Assembly (NCBI RefSeq): GCF_050920755.1
Contig: NZ_CP158480.1
Coordinates: forward strand, 186,001 to 250,000
Origin: Oligella sp050920755
GTDB taxonomy: Bacteria > Pseudomonadota > Gammaproteobacteria > Burkholderiales > Burkholderiaceae_B
DNA length: 64,000 bases
Direction of reading: 5' to 3'
In this document: positions 17,234-26,819 of the stretch, in pieces
Position numbering within the stretch: position 1 is the stretch's first letter
Layout: each line of letters begins with the position of its first letter
The notes under the pieces: model-generated
Databases searched by the model: none
Told to the model about the DNA's origin: nothing
Seen by the model: only the letters and a program-made list of their open reading frames with translations
Translations under genes and position numbers: made by a program

Positions 17234-18355
17234 ATGAAAGTTTTAATCACAGGTGCAAACGGTTTTATTGGTAAAAATTTGCAGTTGCACCTGTCTGAGC
17301 GTAATGATGTTGATGTGTTATGTTTTACACGTGAGCATTCTGAATCCGATTTACATCAAATGGTTGATGCTTCTGATTTAGTGTTTCATTTGGCCGGAGT
17401 TAACAGACCTAAAGATCCAGCTAAGTTCCAAGAGGGTAATACAGATCTAACTAAAGCTTTATGTGATGCGTTGCAAATGGCTGGTAAGACTATACCTGTC
17501 ATTTATAGTTCTTCAATTCAGGCAGCAGTAGATAATCCATACGGTCTCAGTAAGCGTGCAGCCGAAAATGCTTTATTGGATTTCGCTAAAAGCACTAACT
17601 CACCGGTATTTATTTATCGCTTAGCTAACGTCTTTGGTAAATGGGCGCGCCCTAATTACAATTCTGCAGTAGCTACCTTCTGTCACAATATTTCCCAAGA
17701 CCTGCCTATTCAAATTAATGATCCAAATGCCTTAATTAATTTAGTGTATATCGATGATGTTGTTGAGTCATTCTTACAGGTGATGGATGGCAAGTTAACT
17801 CAATCAGGCTTTGTTGATATTGCTCCCCAGTATCAAATTACTGTAGGAGATTTAGCAGAACAGATTCGTGCGTTTAAAACTAGTCGTGATAGTTTAATCA
17901 CTGAGAATGTAGGTCATGGCTTAGTTCGAGCTTTGTATTCAACTTACGTAAGTTATTTAAAGCCTGAGCAGTTTAAGTATTCTGTTCCTAAATATGGTGA
18001 TGACCGTGGCGTATTTGTAGAAATGCTTAAAACTAAGGATGCAGGTCAGTTTTCATTTTTTACAGCACATCCCGGTATTACTCGTGGTGGTCATTACCAT
18101 CACTCCAAAACAGAGAAGTTCTTAGTTATTAAGGGTAAAGCCTGTTTCCGTTTTCGACATATGATTACGGGTGAGTTTTATGAGTTATACACAAGTGGTG
18201 AACAACCAGAGATCGTTGAGACTGTGACTGGTTGGACGCATGATATTACTAACATAGGTGACGATGAAATGGTTGTCATGTTGTGGGCTAATGAAATCTT
18301 TGATCGTGAAAAACCAGATACTTACGCTAAACCTGTTGGTATTGCACCTCAGTAA
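17234..18355 (+). CDS. fnlB: UDP-2-acetamido-2,6-dideoxy-hexulose reductase, FnlB/WbjC-like
   Basis: Bifunctional second enzyme of UDP-L-FucNAc synthesis (C3 epimerase and C4 reductase). The N-terminal SDR domain starts MKVLITGANGFIGKNL and contains YGLSK (Tyr-x3-Lys). The C-terminal ~110 residues form a cupin-like domain (RGGHYHHSKTEKFLVIKGKACFRF). ATG 17234 was chosen because GAGGAG in the end of fnlA lies just upstream and the Rossmann motif then begins at residue 2; in-frame starts at 17201 and 17231 are less plausible. 373 residues, normal for the family. Confidence 0.9.
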   Translation: MKVLITGANGFIGKNLQLHLSERNDVDVLCFTREHSESDLHQMVDASDLVFHLAGVNRPKDPAKFQEGNTDLTKALCDALQMAGKTIPVIYSSSIQAAVDNPYGLSKRAAENALLDFAKSTNSPVFIYRLANVFGKWARPNYNSAVATFCHNISQDLPIQINDPNALINLVYIDDVVESFLQVMDGKLTQSGFVDIAPQYQITVGDLAEQIRAFKTSRDSLITENVGHGLVRALYSTYVSYLKPEQFKYSVPKYGDDRGVFVEMLKTKDAGQFSFFTAHPGITRGGHYHHSKTEKFLVIKGKACFRFRHMITGEFYELYTSGEQPEIVETVTGWTHDITNIGDDEMVVMLWANEIFDREKPDTYAKPVGIAPQ

Positions 18356-18378
18356 TAGTCCTTAATATGTAAAGAGTT

Positions 18379-19512
18379 ATGAGTATTAAAAAATTAAAAG
18401 TAGTTACCGTTGTTGGTACGCGTCCGGAAATTATTCGCTTATCTCGTGTTATGGCTAAACTAGATGAGCATTGTGAACATATTTTAGTGCACACCGGACA
18501 AAATTATGATTACGAACTCAATGAAATATTTTTTCAAGATTTAGGTATACGAAAACCTGACCATTTTTTAAATGCAGCTGGTCAAAGTGGAGCTGAAACG
18601 ATAGGAAAAGTCATTATCGCTGTTGACAAACTGTTAGGTGAGATTCAACCAGAGGCTTTATTAGTATTAGGTGATACTAATAGCTGCATTTCAGTTTTAC
18701 CTGCTAAGCGTCGTAAGATACCAACTTTCCATATGGAGGCTGGTAATCGTTGCTTTGATATGCGTGTTCCTGAAGAAATTAACCGTCGTATTGTGGATCA
18801 TACCACTGATATAAATTTGACCTACAGCACTATTGCTCGTGAATACTTATTACGCGAAGGTTTACCACCTGATATGGTTATCAAAACTGGTAGTCCAATG
18901 TTCGAAGTATTAAATTATTACCTTGATGGTATTAATAACTCTGATGTTTTAACAAGGCTAGAGCTTAAAGAGCATGAGTTCTTTGTCGTGAGTGCGCATA
19001 GAGAAGAAAATATTGAGTCTGATAAGAACTTTTTAAAACTAGTCTCAATATTAAACACTGTAGCTGAAAAGTACGATTTAGCAGTTATTGTATCTACGCA
19101 CCCCAGAACTCAAAAGCGTGTTGATGCGATGAAGATTAATTTTCATCCTAAAGTAAAGCTATTAAAACCATTAGGTTTTAAAGACTACAACAAACTTCAA
19201 TTAACTGCTAAAGCTGTTCTATCTGATAGTGGCACAATCAGTGAAGAGTCTTCAATTCTGAATTTTCCTGCATTAAATATTCGCGAAGCACATGAGCGTC
19301 CTGAAGGTATGGAAGAAACTGCTGCAATGATGGTCGGTTTAGAGATTGAAAGAGTATTGCAAGGGCTTGCTATTCTAGAAACTCAAGCAAGGGATAAAGA
19401 GCGTGATTTGCGTCTTGTTGCTGACTATAGTATGCCAAATGTTTCAGATAAGGTCGTTCGAATTATCCATAGTTATACAGACTATGTGAATCGAGTGGTT
19501 TGGAAGAAATAA
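18379..19512 (+). CDS. fnlC: UDP-GlcNAc 2-epimerase family enzyme, FnlC/WbjD-like
   Basis: 377 residues of the WecB-type non-hydrolysing 2-epimerase family; it would finish UDP-L-FucNAc by C2 epimerisation. Typical motifs: VVGTRPEIIRLS at the N-terminus, VHTGQNYDYELNEIFF near 41, HMEAGNRCFDMRVPEEINR near 118, SAHREENIESDKNF near 207 and SDSGTISEESSIL near 290. Placement after fnlA and fnlB separates it from ManNAc- or ManNAc3NAcA-type epimerases, though activity on the diacetamido uronic acid route cannot be excluded. Confidence 0.87.
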   Translation: MSIKKLKVVTVVGTRPEIIRLSRVMAKLDEHCEHILVHTGQNYDYELNEIFFQDLGIRKPDHFLNAAGQSGAETIGKVIIAVDKLLGEIQPEALLVLGDTNSCISVLPAKRRKIPTFHMEAGNRCFDMRVPEEINRRIVDHTTDINLTYSTIAREYLLREGLPPDMVIKTGSPMFEVLNYYLDGINNSDVLTRLELKEHEFFVVSAHREENIESDKNFLKLVSILNTVAEKYDLAVIVSTHPRTQKRVDAMKINFHPKVKLLKPLGFKDYNKLQLTAKAVLSDSGTISEESSILNFPALNIREAHERPEGMEETAAMMVGLEIERVLQGLAILETQARDKERDLRLVADYSMPNVSDKVVRIIHSYTDYVNRVVWKK

Positions 19513-20739
19513 GTGAAGATTGCATTAGTTACTCAATATTTTTGGCCTGAATCTTTCACGATTAACGAAATTGTACAGGTGCTCGTTGAGCAAGGTCACA
19601 CGGTTGAGGTGTTTACGGCTAAACCTAACTATCCAGATGGTGATATATTTCCTGGTTACTCAGCTAAAGGAGTAACTCAGGAGAATTATATTGGCGGTGT
19701 GCAAGTTAATCGTGTCCCATTAAGTCCTAGAGGTCAAGGTGGTGCGAAAAATCTCGTTAAAAATTATTTATCTTTTGTTATTAATGGTGTGAGATATTTC
19801 CCAAAAATGACTAAAGATAAGGAGTTTGATGTGATTTTTGTTTTTACTTTATCCCCAATCACTTCTGTTTTGCCTGCTATTTGGCTCAAATGGAAAATGC
19901 GTAAGCATCTGGCGATTTGGGTTTTAGATTTGTGGCCTGAAAGTTTGAGTGCTACTGGATATGTAAAAAATAAATTTGCTCTAAAAATTGTTGAACAACT
20001 TGTTAAATTTATTTATGCATGCAGCGACACGATCTTAGTCCAATCCCATGCTTTCATCGATGCTGTTGGCAAATATGCCGATAAAAAGAAAATCATCTAT
20101 TATCCTAACTCTTATTTGGAACCTGAAGTCTGTGTTGATAATGATGTTTCTCAAGAATTGCTCACAACTTTAGAGAATAACTTCTGTGTGGTTTTTGCAG
20201 GTAATTTGGGTAAGGCTCAGTCCTTACCTACCTTAGTCGATGCAGCAGAAAAACTGCGTGACTTGTCTAACTTTAAGCTAATTTTATTAGGTAGTGGGAG
20301 CATGTCATCGTGGCTGGAAGAACAAATAACGCAGCGAAATTTATCTAACTTAGTGCTACCCGGCCGTTTCCCAGCTGAACAGATGCCTGCTTATTTTAAT
20401 AAAGCAGGTTGTCTATTAGTTTCTTTAGGTAAGGACGATATTTTAGCAAAAACAGTTCCTGCTAAGATTCAGTCTTATTTAGCAGCGGGTCGACCAATAT
20501 TGGCTTCAATCGATGGTGAAGCTGCTAAAGTTGTGGATGCTTCTGGTGCAGGATATAGTTCAGCTGCTGAAGATGTTGATGGTTTAGTTCAAAATATTCT
20601 TAAGATGTATCACTTATCTGAAAGTGAGAGGGCAGAGATGGGTAAACGTGGTAGAGAGTATTTCCTTGAGAATTTTGAAATGCATAAACAAGTGACTAAC
20701 TTAATTAATATTCTTCAAGAAAGAATTTCAAATAAATAG
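19513..20739 (+). CDS. wbuB: Family 4 glycosyltransferase, WbuB/WbjE-like (FucNAc transferase)
   Basis: 408 residues with a GT-B fold. It begins MKIALVTQYFWPESFTINEI and contains PAEQMPAYFNKAGCLLVSL and KTVPAKIQSYLAAGRPILASI, the region that binds the nucleotide sugar. WbuB-type enzymes follow fnlABC and transfer L-FucNAc. The start is GTG immediately after the fnlC stop (0-bp gap), implying coupled translation. The donor is inferred from gene order. Confidence 0.82.
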   Translation: MKIALVTQYFWPESFTINEIVQVLVEQGHTVEVFTAKPNYPDGDIFPGYSAKGVTQENYIGGVQVNRVPLSPRGQGGAKNLVKNYLSFVINGVRYFPKMTKDKEFDVIFVFTLSPITSVLPAIWLKWKMRKHLAIWVLDLWPESLSATGYVKNKFALKIVEQLVKFIYACSDTILVQSHAFIDAVGKYADKKKIIYYPNSYLEPEVCVDNDVSQELLTTLENNFCVVFAGNLGKAQSLPTLVDAAEKLRDLSNFKLILLGSGSMSSWLEEQITQRNLSNLVLPGRFPAEQMPAYFNKAGCLLVSLGKDDILAKTVPAKIQSYLAAGRPILASIDGEAAKVVDASGAGYSSAAEDVDGLVQNILKMYHLSESERAEMGKRGREYFLENFEMHKQVTNLINILQERISNK

Positions 20740-20744
20740 TTTTT

Positions 20745-21632
20745 ATGAATAGTTCAACAAAACTTAATGTAGCTGTTTTAGGAGCTACTAGTCCTGCAGG
20801 ACAGCAAGTACTACGTTTTTTATCAGCAGAAGATGTCAATATTTTCGCTATTTCCAGGAATCCAAATAAACAGAATGATGACAGTGTTAGTTGGATTAAT
20901 GCTGTTGATTTTCAAAATGGATCGTTTGCAGTAAAGCAGATTGATATTCTGATTTCGGTAGCACCTATTTGGAAAATAAAAGAATATTTTTCTACACTAG
21001 AATCATTAAACTGTCAAAAAGTGGTTTGTTTGTCTTCAACGAGTCGTTTTACGAAAACAGAGTCTTCGAGTGAGTATGAAGAGCAGGTTGTTGCTGATTT
21101 GATTGCTGGTGAAGATACGATACAAAACTGGGCTAAAGCTAATAATGTTAACTGGACAATACTACGACCAACATTAATTTATGGACGTAGTAATGATAGA
21201 AATTTATCTGAAATAGCGAAAATAATACATAAATTTAAGTTTTTCCCGGTTTTTGGACAAGCTGATGGTCGACGACAGCCTATTTATGTTGATGATGTAG
21301 CAAAAGCTAGTGTTTTAGCTGCTTTTGATTCATCGTCGAATAATAAAGCATACAATATCAGTGGCGCAGAGGTACTTACCTACAAAGAAATGGTTGGACG
21401 AGTATTTGAAGCGATGAAAATGAAGCCTAGATTTCTCACCATTAATCTATCTTTATTTAATTTTGCTCTTTTGTTTCTAAAACTTATTCCCAAGTATAAA
21501 AACTGGAACGCTGATATGGTTCAGAGAATGAATAGAGATATGGTTTTCGATCATAACGACGCTAAACAGGATTTTGGTTTTGAACCACAAAAGTTTGTTT
21601 TAACGGAAGATGACGTTAGAGTTGTAAATTAA
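20745..21632 (+). CDS. NAD-dependent sugar epimerase/reductase (SDR family)
   Basis: 295 residues of the extended SDR superfamily. The N-terminal VAVLGATSPAGQQVLRFL is the NAD(P) motif; LSSTSRF near residue 92 supplies the usual Ser/Thr; LRPTLIYGR and RRQPIYVDDVAKA follow. The usual Tyr-x3-Lys pair is not where expected: the nearest segment is SSSEYEEQVVAD, with Tyr but no Lys. By position before the initiating transferase and WbpM-type dehydratase it may reduce the 4-keto sugar to UDP-QuiNAc or UDP-FucNAc (WbpV/WbpK role). That role is inference. Confidence 0.65.
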   Translation: MNSSTKLNVAVLGATSPAGQQVLRFLSAEDVNIFAISRNPNKQNDDSVSWINAVDFQNGSFAVKQIDILISVAPIWKIKEYFSTLESLNCQKVVCLSSTSRFTKTESSSEYEEQVVADLIAGEDTIQNWAKANNVNWTILRPTLIYGRSNDRNLSEIAKIIHKFKFFPVFGQADGRRQPIYVDDVAKASVLAAFDSSSNNKAYNISGAEVLTYKEMVGRVFEAMKMKPRFLTINLSLFNFALLFLKLIPKYKNWNADMVQRMNRDMVFDHNDAKQDFGFEPQKFVLTEDDVRVVN

Positions 21633-21647
21633 ATTTTCAAATTTCTC

Positions 21648-22229
21648 ATGACAAAAACATTATTAATTTTAGGCTCAGGTGGTCACGGTAAAGCAGTTGC
21701 TGAAGCTGCTTTATTATCAGGTGACTGGAATAGAGTTCTTTTTGCTGATGACCGTTGGCCTGATGTAAATGAGGTTCTCGGTTGTCTGGTGGTTTCTAAT
21801 GTGGCAAATATAGGAAACCTTTCAGAATCAATTGATGGAGCAATTGCAGCGGTTGGAAATAATATTTTGCGTGAAGAGTGGTTAAAAGCAATCATCCAAG
21901 CGAATTTACCGGTTGCTACAGTTATTCATCCTAGAGCTTTTGTGAGTGATAATGCACAGATTGGCAAAGGTAGCGCAATCATGGCACAAGCAATGGTTGG
22001 GGTAGATGCAAAGCTTGGTGTAGGAACAATTATTAATGCAAATGCAACAGTAGATCATGACGCGATCCTTGGTGATTATGCGCATTTAGGAGTAGGTGTA
22101 CAGATCGCGGGTGGTGTTTTAGTAGGCGCCCGTTCTTGGTTGCAAGCAGGTTGCTGTGCTGGTTATCAAGTTGAGGTGGCTGATGGTTTAGTAGTACCAC
22201 CTGGTACAGCATTAATAGCAAATCAATGA
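21648..22229 (+). CDS. NeuD/PglD-family sugar acyltransferase
   Basis: 193 residues: an N-terminal Rossmann-like domain (LLILGSGGHGKAVAEAAL) followed by a left-handed beta-helix with hexapeptide repeats (IGKGSA, VGVGTI, LGDYAH, VGARSW). NATVDHD contains the predicted catalytic His. Family members acetylate or formylate an amino or hydroxyl group on a nucleotide sugar using an acyl-CoA. It could modify the repeat unit or act on the 4-amino product of an unlisted aminotransferase. Starts 15 bp after the SDR gene; same operon. Confidence 0.8.
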   Translation: MTKTLLILGSGGHGKAVAEAALLSGDWNRVLFADDRWPDVNEVLGCLVVSNVANIGNLSESIDGAIAAVGNNILREEWLKAIIQANLPVATVIHPRAFVSDNAQIGKGSAIMAQAMVGVDAKLGVGTIINANATVDHDAILGDYAHLGVGVQIAGGVLVGARSWLQAGCCAGYQVEVADGLVVPPGTALIANQ

Positions 22230-22305
22230 CACCAATAATTCCTGTTGATATATAGAAGATAATTTTTAATAGTTCAATAAGCTAAGCTATTTTTAAAGAA
22301 AAAAC

Positions 22306-23328
22306 ATGAGTCTGTGGTTCCTTGTATTTCCATTAGTTTTAGTGGCATCTTTTTCATTAACAGGTGCTTTACGGCAATACGCAATCAAGCGTAGCGTAAT
22401 AGATATTCCCAACGAGAGAAGCTCACATTCTGTACCTACTCCGAGAGGTGGTGGAGTAGCGATTGTTATCAGCTTTTTGTTGACATTACCGATATTATAT
22501 TTCTTAGACTTATTAAGCGCTTCTGTAATGTTGGGCTTATTAGGAGGTGGTCTAGCCATAGCTGTACTGGGTTTTTTGGATGATCATGGACATATTGCAG
22601 CACGTTGGCGCTTATTAGGTCATTTTTCAGCAGCTATTTGGGTTCTATATTGGATTGGCGGACTCGCTCCTATTAACATCTTTGGGGTTAATGAAATAAA
22701 TCTGCTGTGGATAGGTCACATTCTTGCAGGATTTTATGTTGTTTGGCTATTGAATCTTTACAATTTTATGGATGGTATCGATGGGATTGCTAGTATTGAA
22801 GCCGTTTCTACATGTGTTAGTATTGCTGTAATTTATATATTATTGGGTTATCTACCAGAGGTTTATTTGCCTTTAGTGGTGGCTTTTGCTGTAGGTGGTT
22901 TTTTACTATGGAATTTCCCTCCGGCCAAGATCTTCATGGGTGATGCTGGTAGTGGTTTCTTGGGTTTTATACTAGCAGCCTTATCATTGCATGCAGCTTG
23001 GTTAGAGTCTAATTTGTTCTGGAGCTGGATCATTCTTTTAGGCGTTTTTATTGTCGATGCTACATATACACTATTCCGTCGTCTTTTGCGTGGTGAAAAG
23101 GTATATGAGGCGCATCGTAGTCATGCATATCAATATGCATCTCGTCAGCTTAAAGGGCATCGTCCAGTGACTTTAGTTGTTTTAGCAATTAATGTGCTCT
23201 GGCTATTTCCTTTGGCTTTGTTAGTTGCTTTAAATTATTTGGATGGCATAGTAGGAATAGTTATAGCCTTCATGCCTTTGATTTATTTAGCGGTTAAATT
23301 TAAAGCCGGTGAAAAAGAGTCAATTTAG
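22306..23328 (+). CDS. wbpL: Initiating glycosyl-1-phosphate transferase, WbpL/WecA-like
   Basis: 340-residue polytopic membrane enzyme (about ten helices) of the MraY/WecA superfamily. It transfers a sugar-1-phosphate to undecaprenyl phosphate, starting repeat-unit assembly. Diagnostic segments: SSHSVPTPRGGGVAI, FLDDHGHI, LYNFMDGIDGIA, FPPAKIFMGDAGSGFLG and YEAHRSHAYQ. WbpL-type enzymes sit next to wbpM and use UDP-FucNAc or UDP-QuiNAc, matching the SDR gene upstream. The exact donor is not fixed by sequence. Confidence 0.88.
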   Translation: MSLWFLVFPLVLVASFSLTGALRQYAIKRSVIDIPNERSSHSVPTPRGGGVAIVISFLLTLPILYFLDLLSASVMLGLLGGGLAIAVLGFLDDHGHIAARWRLLGHFSAAIWVLYWIGGLAPINIFGVNEINLLWIGHILAGFYVVWLLNLYNFMDGIDGIASIEAVSTCVSIAVIYILLGYLPEVYLPLVVAFAVGGFLLWNFPPAKIFMGDAGSGFLGFILAALSLHAAWLESNLFWSWIILLGVFIVDATYTLFRRLLRGEKVYEAHRSHAYQYASRQLKGHRPVTLVVLAINVLWLFPLALLVALNYLDGIVGIVIAFMPLIYLAVKFKAGEKESI

Positions 23329-23467
23329 AGTCTTAGTTCGATAGGTTTTAGTGCTAACTTTGTTTAAACTTTGCTGACTATTTAGTCACAAACTTTTTAA
23401 TTTTGACACTGATTTTCTATAGTTTATTGTTTCAGTATTTGTCGAATATCGATTTGTATGGATTGTG

Positions 23468-25303
23468 ATGGCATTTAATAGACGTTTTAGAGCAGTACTA
23501 GTTTTCATCTTTGATTTGATGGCTGTATTGCTAGCATGGTTTGCAGCGTATTTTTTACGTTTTAACTTCGATTGGCAAATCGTTTCATTATATAAACCAT
23601 GGAATTGGATTCTGTTGACCCTCTTAATCACTCAACTCATCGCCTGTCGCTGGGTGCGTCTGTATCGAGGGATGTGGTTTTTCGCGAGTATTCCTGATTT
23701 GGTACGGGTGATCAAGGCGGTCTTAGTCTCTGCGATTGTTTTGTTAATTATCGAAGTGTTCCTTGGAGATAAAGCCGGTCTTCCTCGCTCCATCGTAGCG
23801 CTCTACCCGATTCTTCTGGTGTTGTTGATGGGTGGTGGTCGTTTCTTGTGGCGTATTTATAAAGAGTATTTAAATTATGGCCGTGAGCAAGGGACAGCCA
23901 AACCAGTAATTGTGCTTGGTGCAGGCACCGCCGGAGCTATGTTAATACGCGAATTAGAACGTACTCGTGAGTGGAGTGTGGTCGCTATCCTTGATGATGA
24001 CCGTACCAAATGGGGTTTGGAAATTCTTGGTTGTCGAGTCAAAGGCGCGGTGGAGCATCTACCTGAAGCTTTACAAGAACATGGCGCGAAGCATGTGATT
24101 ATGGCAATGCCAACTGCACCTGCTGAAGTTTTACAGAAAATCACGCAGATAGCTGCACGAGAAAAAGTCAGTGTTTTGACCGTGCCGGGCTTAGCTGAGT
24201 TGATGAGTGGGCGTGTTGCCATCAATATGATGCGTCCGGTTAAAATTGAAGACTTGCTTGGACGTGAACCAGTATATATTGACACCGAATATGTCGAGGA
24301 TATGATCACTGAAAAGACAGTACTCGTCACTGGGGCGGGTGGTTCAATTGGTAGTGAGCTTTGTCGCCAGATTTCACGCTTTAAACCTGAGCGCATTGTA
24401 TTGGTCGAAACGAGCGAGTTTGCGTTATACATCATTGAACAGTGGTTTCGTGATAATCGACCGGAAATCTTGGTGATCCCCTTGATTGGCGATGTTAAAG
24501 ATAAAGTTCGCATGAATGAAATTTTTGACTTATGGAAACCACATTTGGTCTTTCATGCCGCAGCATTTAAACATGTACCGTTGATGGAAGTGGGTAATGC
24601 TTGGCAAGCAGTACGGAATAACGTGCTTGGCACCATGAATGTAGCACAATGCGCTATGAACTATAAAGCAGAACGCTTTATTTTGATCTCTACTGATAAA
24701 GCAGTAAATCCCACCAACGTCATGGGTGCCACAAAGCGTATGGCAGAGATGGTGTGCGAGATTCTTCACAATAAAAAAAGCCAAACGCAATTTAATATGG
24801 TGCGCTTTGGTAATGTCTTGGGCAGTACCGGTAGTGTGATCCCTAAATTTAAAGAACAAATCGCGCGTGGTGGTCCAGTAACAGTCACTCATCCAGATAT
24901 TAATCGCTATTTTATGTCAATTCCTGAAGCTGCTCAGTTAGTGCTTCAAGCGGCTTCGATGGGGCAGGGTGGTGAGGTTTTTGTGCTTGATATGGGTGAG
25001 CCCGTTAAAATCGTTGACTTAGCACGTAATATGATCCGTTTATCTGGCTTTACCGAAGAACAAATTCGTATAGAGTTTACCGGTTTGCGTCCGGGTGAAA
25101 AACTCTACGAGGAGCTATTAACCGACTCTGAAGAAACACGTTCAACGCCACATCCAAAGCTACGCATTGCGCGCTCGCGCAATGTTCCTGACGGATTAAG
25201 TGAGCATTTAAATAGTTGGTTGCTTGAAGATACGGTAAGTGATGCCGATGTTCGTATAGGTCTCAAGAAGTGGATTCCTGAATATACTCCGATGAAGAGT
25301 TAG
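23468..25303 (+). CDS. wbpM: Membrane-anchored UDP-GlcNAc C6 dehydratase, WbpM-like
   Basis: 611 residues. Four N-terminal membrane helices (from VLVFIFDLMAVLLAWFAAYF) are followed by a first Rossmann-like domain (VIVLGAGTAGAMLIREL) and a catalytic SDR domain with TGAGGSIGSELCRQI and STDKAVNPTNVMGATKR. It makes the 4-keto-6-deoxy intermediate from UDP-GlcNAc. ATG 23468 follows GTG 23465; either could be used. It is the last gene of the locus, as in many Pseudomonas and Bordetella clusters. Confidence 0.9.
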   Translation: MAFNRRFRAVLVFIFDLMAVLLAWFAAYFLRFNFDWQIVSLYKPWNWILLTLLITQLIACRWVRLYRGMWFFASIPDLVRVIKAVLVSAIVLLIIEVFLGDKAGLPRSIVALYPILLVLLMGGGRFLWRIYKEYLNYGREQGTAKPVIVLGAGTAGAMLIRELERTREWSVVAILDDDRTKWGLEILGCRVKGAVEHLPEALQEHGAKHVIMAMPTAPAEVLQKITQIAAREKVSVLTVPGLAELMSGRVAINMMRPVKIEDLLGREPVYIDTEYVEDMITEKTVLVTGAGGSIGSELCRQISRFKPERIVLVETSEFALYIIEQWFRDNRPEILVIPLIGDVKDKVRMNEIFDLWKPHLVFHAAAFKHVPLMEVGNAWQAVRNNVLGTMNVAQCAMNYKAERFILISTDKAVNPTNVMGATKRMAEMVCEILHNKKSQTQFNMVRFGNVLGSTGSVIPKFKEQIARGGPVTVTHPDINRYFMSIPEAAQLVLQAASMGQGGEVFVLDMGEPVKIVDLARNMIRLSGFTEEQIRIEFTGLRPGEKLYEELLTDSEETRSTPHPKLRIARSRNVPDGLSEHLNSWLLEDTVSDADVRIGLKKWIPEYTPMKS

Positions 25304-25359
25304 TTAATCTCTAGGAGTAATATTAAGTGGTCGGTGGATGCCGATTGATGTTTAAGTAA

Positions 25360-25396
25360 TAGGGTCCTAATATGTGTGGTGTTGGGACCCTACTTG
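25360..25396. terminator. Hairpin between converging polysaccharide and amidase genes
   Basis: TAGGGTCC and GGACCCTA form a perfect 8-bp stem with a 17-base loop, followed by CTTGATTTT. It lies between wbpM and the minus-strand amidase, so it probably ends transcription from one or both sides. Confidence 0.6.
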
Positions 25397-25399
25397 ATT

Positions 25400-26800
25400 T
25401 TATAATTGATTAGATAATAAATTTTCAATTTCTATTGCTAAGTTAAGTAGTCTTGCTTCCTTATTGGCTGTAGCCATTAATTGGTAACCTATGGGTAAAC
25501 TATCATAAGGTATTGGAAGGCTTACAGCACATAATTCTAAATAGTTTGCAGGTTGAGTGTTTTGTGTCATTCCAAGAGCTAGGTTTAATGCCTTTGTTGA
25601 ATCATTTGCTTCAGAAACTAAAGGTGGCTGAATTGTAGTTGTTGGACTAACAATAGCATCGAAAGCATTAATTTTCTCCTTTGCTGCTTTGATGTTATTT
25701 TGTCTTTTGTTGATCAGACTTATATATGTGTGAGCCTTAATTTCTAAGCCGGTCTGTATTCGTTTAGCAATTACAGGATCTAGTTTATTTTTGTTTTTTA
25801 GGAAATTATCAACGCCTAAATTTGCTAATAAATTAGAAGGCATAGTAACTGGAAAATACTCTTCTCTATCTTCTGCGCCAGGGATAAAGACATTATCGAA
25901 TTTAACGCCAGCCATATTCAAAATTTGATTAACGTTGTCAAATGATTTTTTGACTTCTGTGCTTAAGCCACAATTGAAGTGATTGCTAGGTAAACCTAGC
26001 TTAACTTGTTCTAAATCAATTTCTTTTTCTGATCTTAAATCTTGATTTGGATTGAAAATAAAGTTAAGCGTTTCGAAAATAAGCTTTGCATCTTTCGCAT
26101 TTTGTGTCAACAGACCAATACTGTCAACTGTCTCATCTAAGGGAAAAGAGCCATCCGTAGGCCAAAGACCAAAGGATGTTTTAAGACCGAAAACTCCATT
26201 AAAAGCAGCGGGGACTCGTACTGAACCTCCTGAGTCGCTACCAATAGCAAACATACATAAATTTGCTCCCACAGCTACTCCGGAGCCTGAGCTAGAACCG
26301 CCAGGAAATCTTTTGTTTTGAAGGTCGGAAGAGCACCAAGGGGTTCCCCTTGGTGCTGAAATTCCTGTAATGCCTAAACAAAATTCAACAGTTTTTGTTG
26401 TGCCTAGGAAGACGCATCCAGCACTTCTCAAAGCCTTAATAAAACTACCTTCATGTTTTCCTATAATATCAGGTAATTTTAAATTAGAGCCAACTTTTGG
26501 GTAGGGCATTTCATCAATTAAAAACACATCTTTAATGGCAACAGGAACCCCCATTAAAGGACCTAAATAGGTGCCAGAATCCCTAAGGGAGTCCATCGCT
26601 TTAGCTGTTTGAATTGCCCTTTCATAGCTAACATGTTCAAAAGCTTCAAAAAAATTATCTAATTGTTTTATTCTTTCTAGATATTTTCGGGTTACCTCTT
26701 CAGAACTCGTTTTCCCTTCTCTAAAATCTTTTGAGAAAGCAATAACCCCTCCAGGATAAACGTTGTTTATATTAGGCTTTATATTAGTATTTATATCCAT
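25400..26800 (-). CDS. Amidase-signature family hydrolase
   Basis: 466 residues, the usual length. The family's Ser-cisSer-Lys site is visible: VPVAIKDVFL holds the Lys near residue 88, and GGSSSGSGVAVGANLCMFAIGSDSGG holds the Ser-rich loop and nucleophile. It would hydrolyse an amide to acid plus ammonia, in the cytoplasm (no signal peptide). Located 3' of the LivFGMH/LivK genes on the same strand with a 19-bp gap, so the imported solute may be its substrate. GGAGAG precedes ATG 26800. A GatA role is unlikely because gatB and gatC are absent. Confidence 0.82.
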   Translation of the reverse strand: MDINTNIKPNINNVYPGGVIAFSKDFREGKTSSEEVTRKYLERIKQLDNFFEAFEHVSYERAIQTAKAMDSLRDSGTYLGPLMGVPVAIKDVFLIDEMPYPKVGSNLKLPDIIGKHEGSFIKALRSAGCVFLGTTKTVEFCLGITGISAPRGTPWCSSDLQNKRFPGGSSSGSGVAVGANLCMFAIGSDSGGSVRVPAAFNGVFGLKTSFGLWPTDGSFPLDETVDSIGLLTQNAKDAKLIFETLNFIFNPNQDLRSEKEIDLEQVKLGLPSNHFNCGLSTEVKKSFDNVNQILNMAGVKFDNVFIPGAEDREEYFPVTMPSNLLANLGVDNFLKNKNKLDPVIAKRIQTGLEIKAHTYISLINKRQNNIKAAKEKINAFDAIVSPTTTIQPPLVSEANDSTKALNLALGMTQNTQPANYLELCAVSLPIPYDSLPIGYQLMATANKEARLLNLAIEIENLLSNQL

Positions 26801-26819
26801 ACAAACTCTCCAAAATCTT

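Noticed and set aside
23875..24513. 212-codon minus-strand frame within wbpM
   Set aside because: Long but antisense to conserved catalytic domains; composition is typical of a codon-bias shadow.
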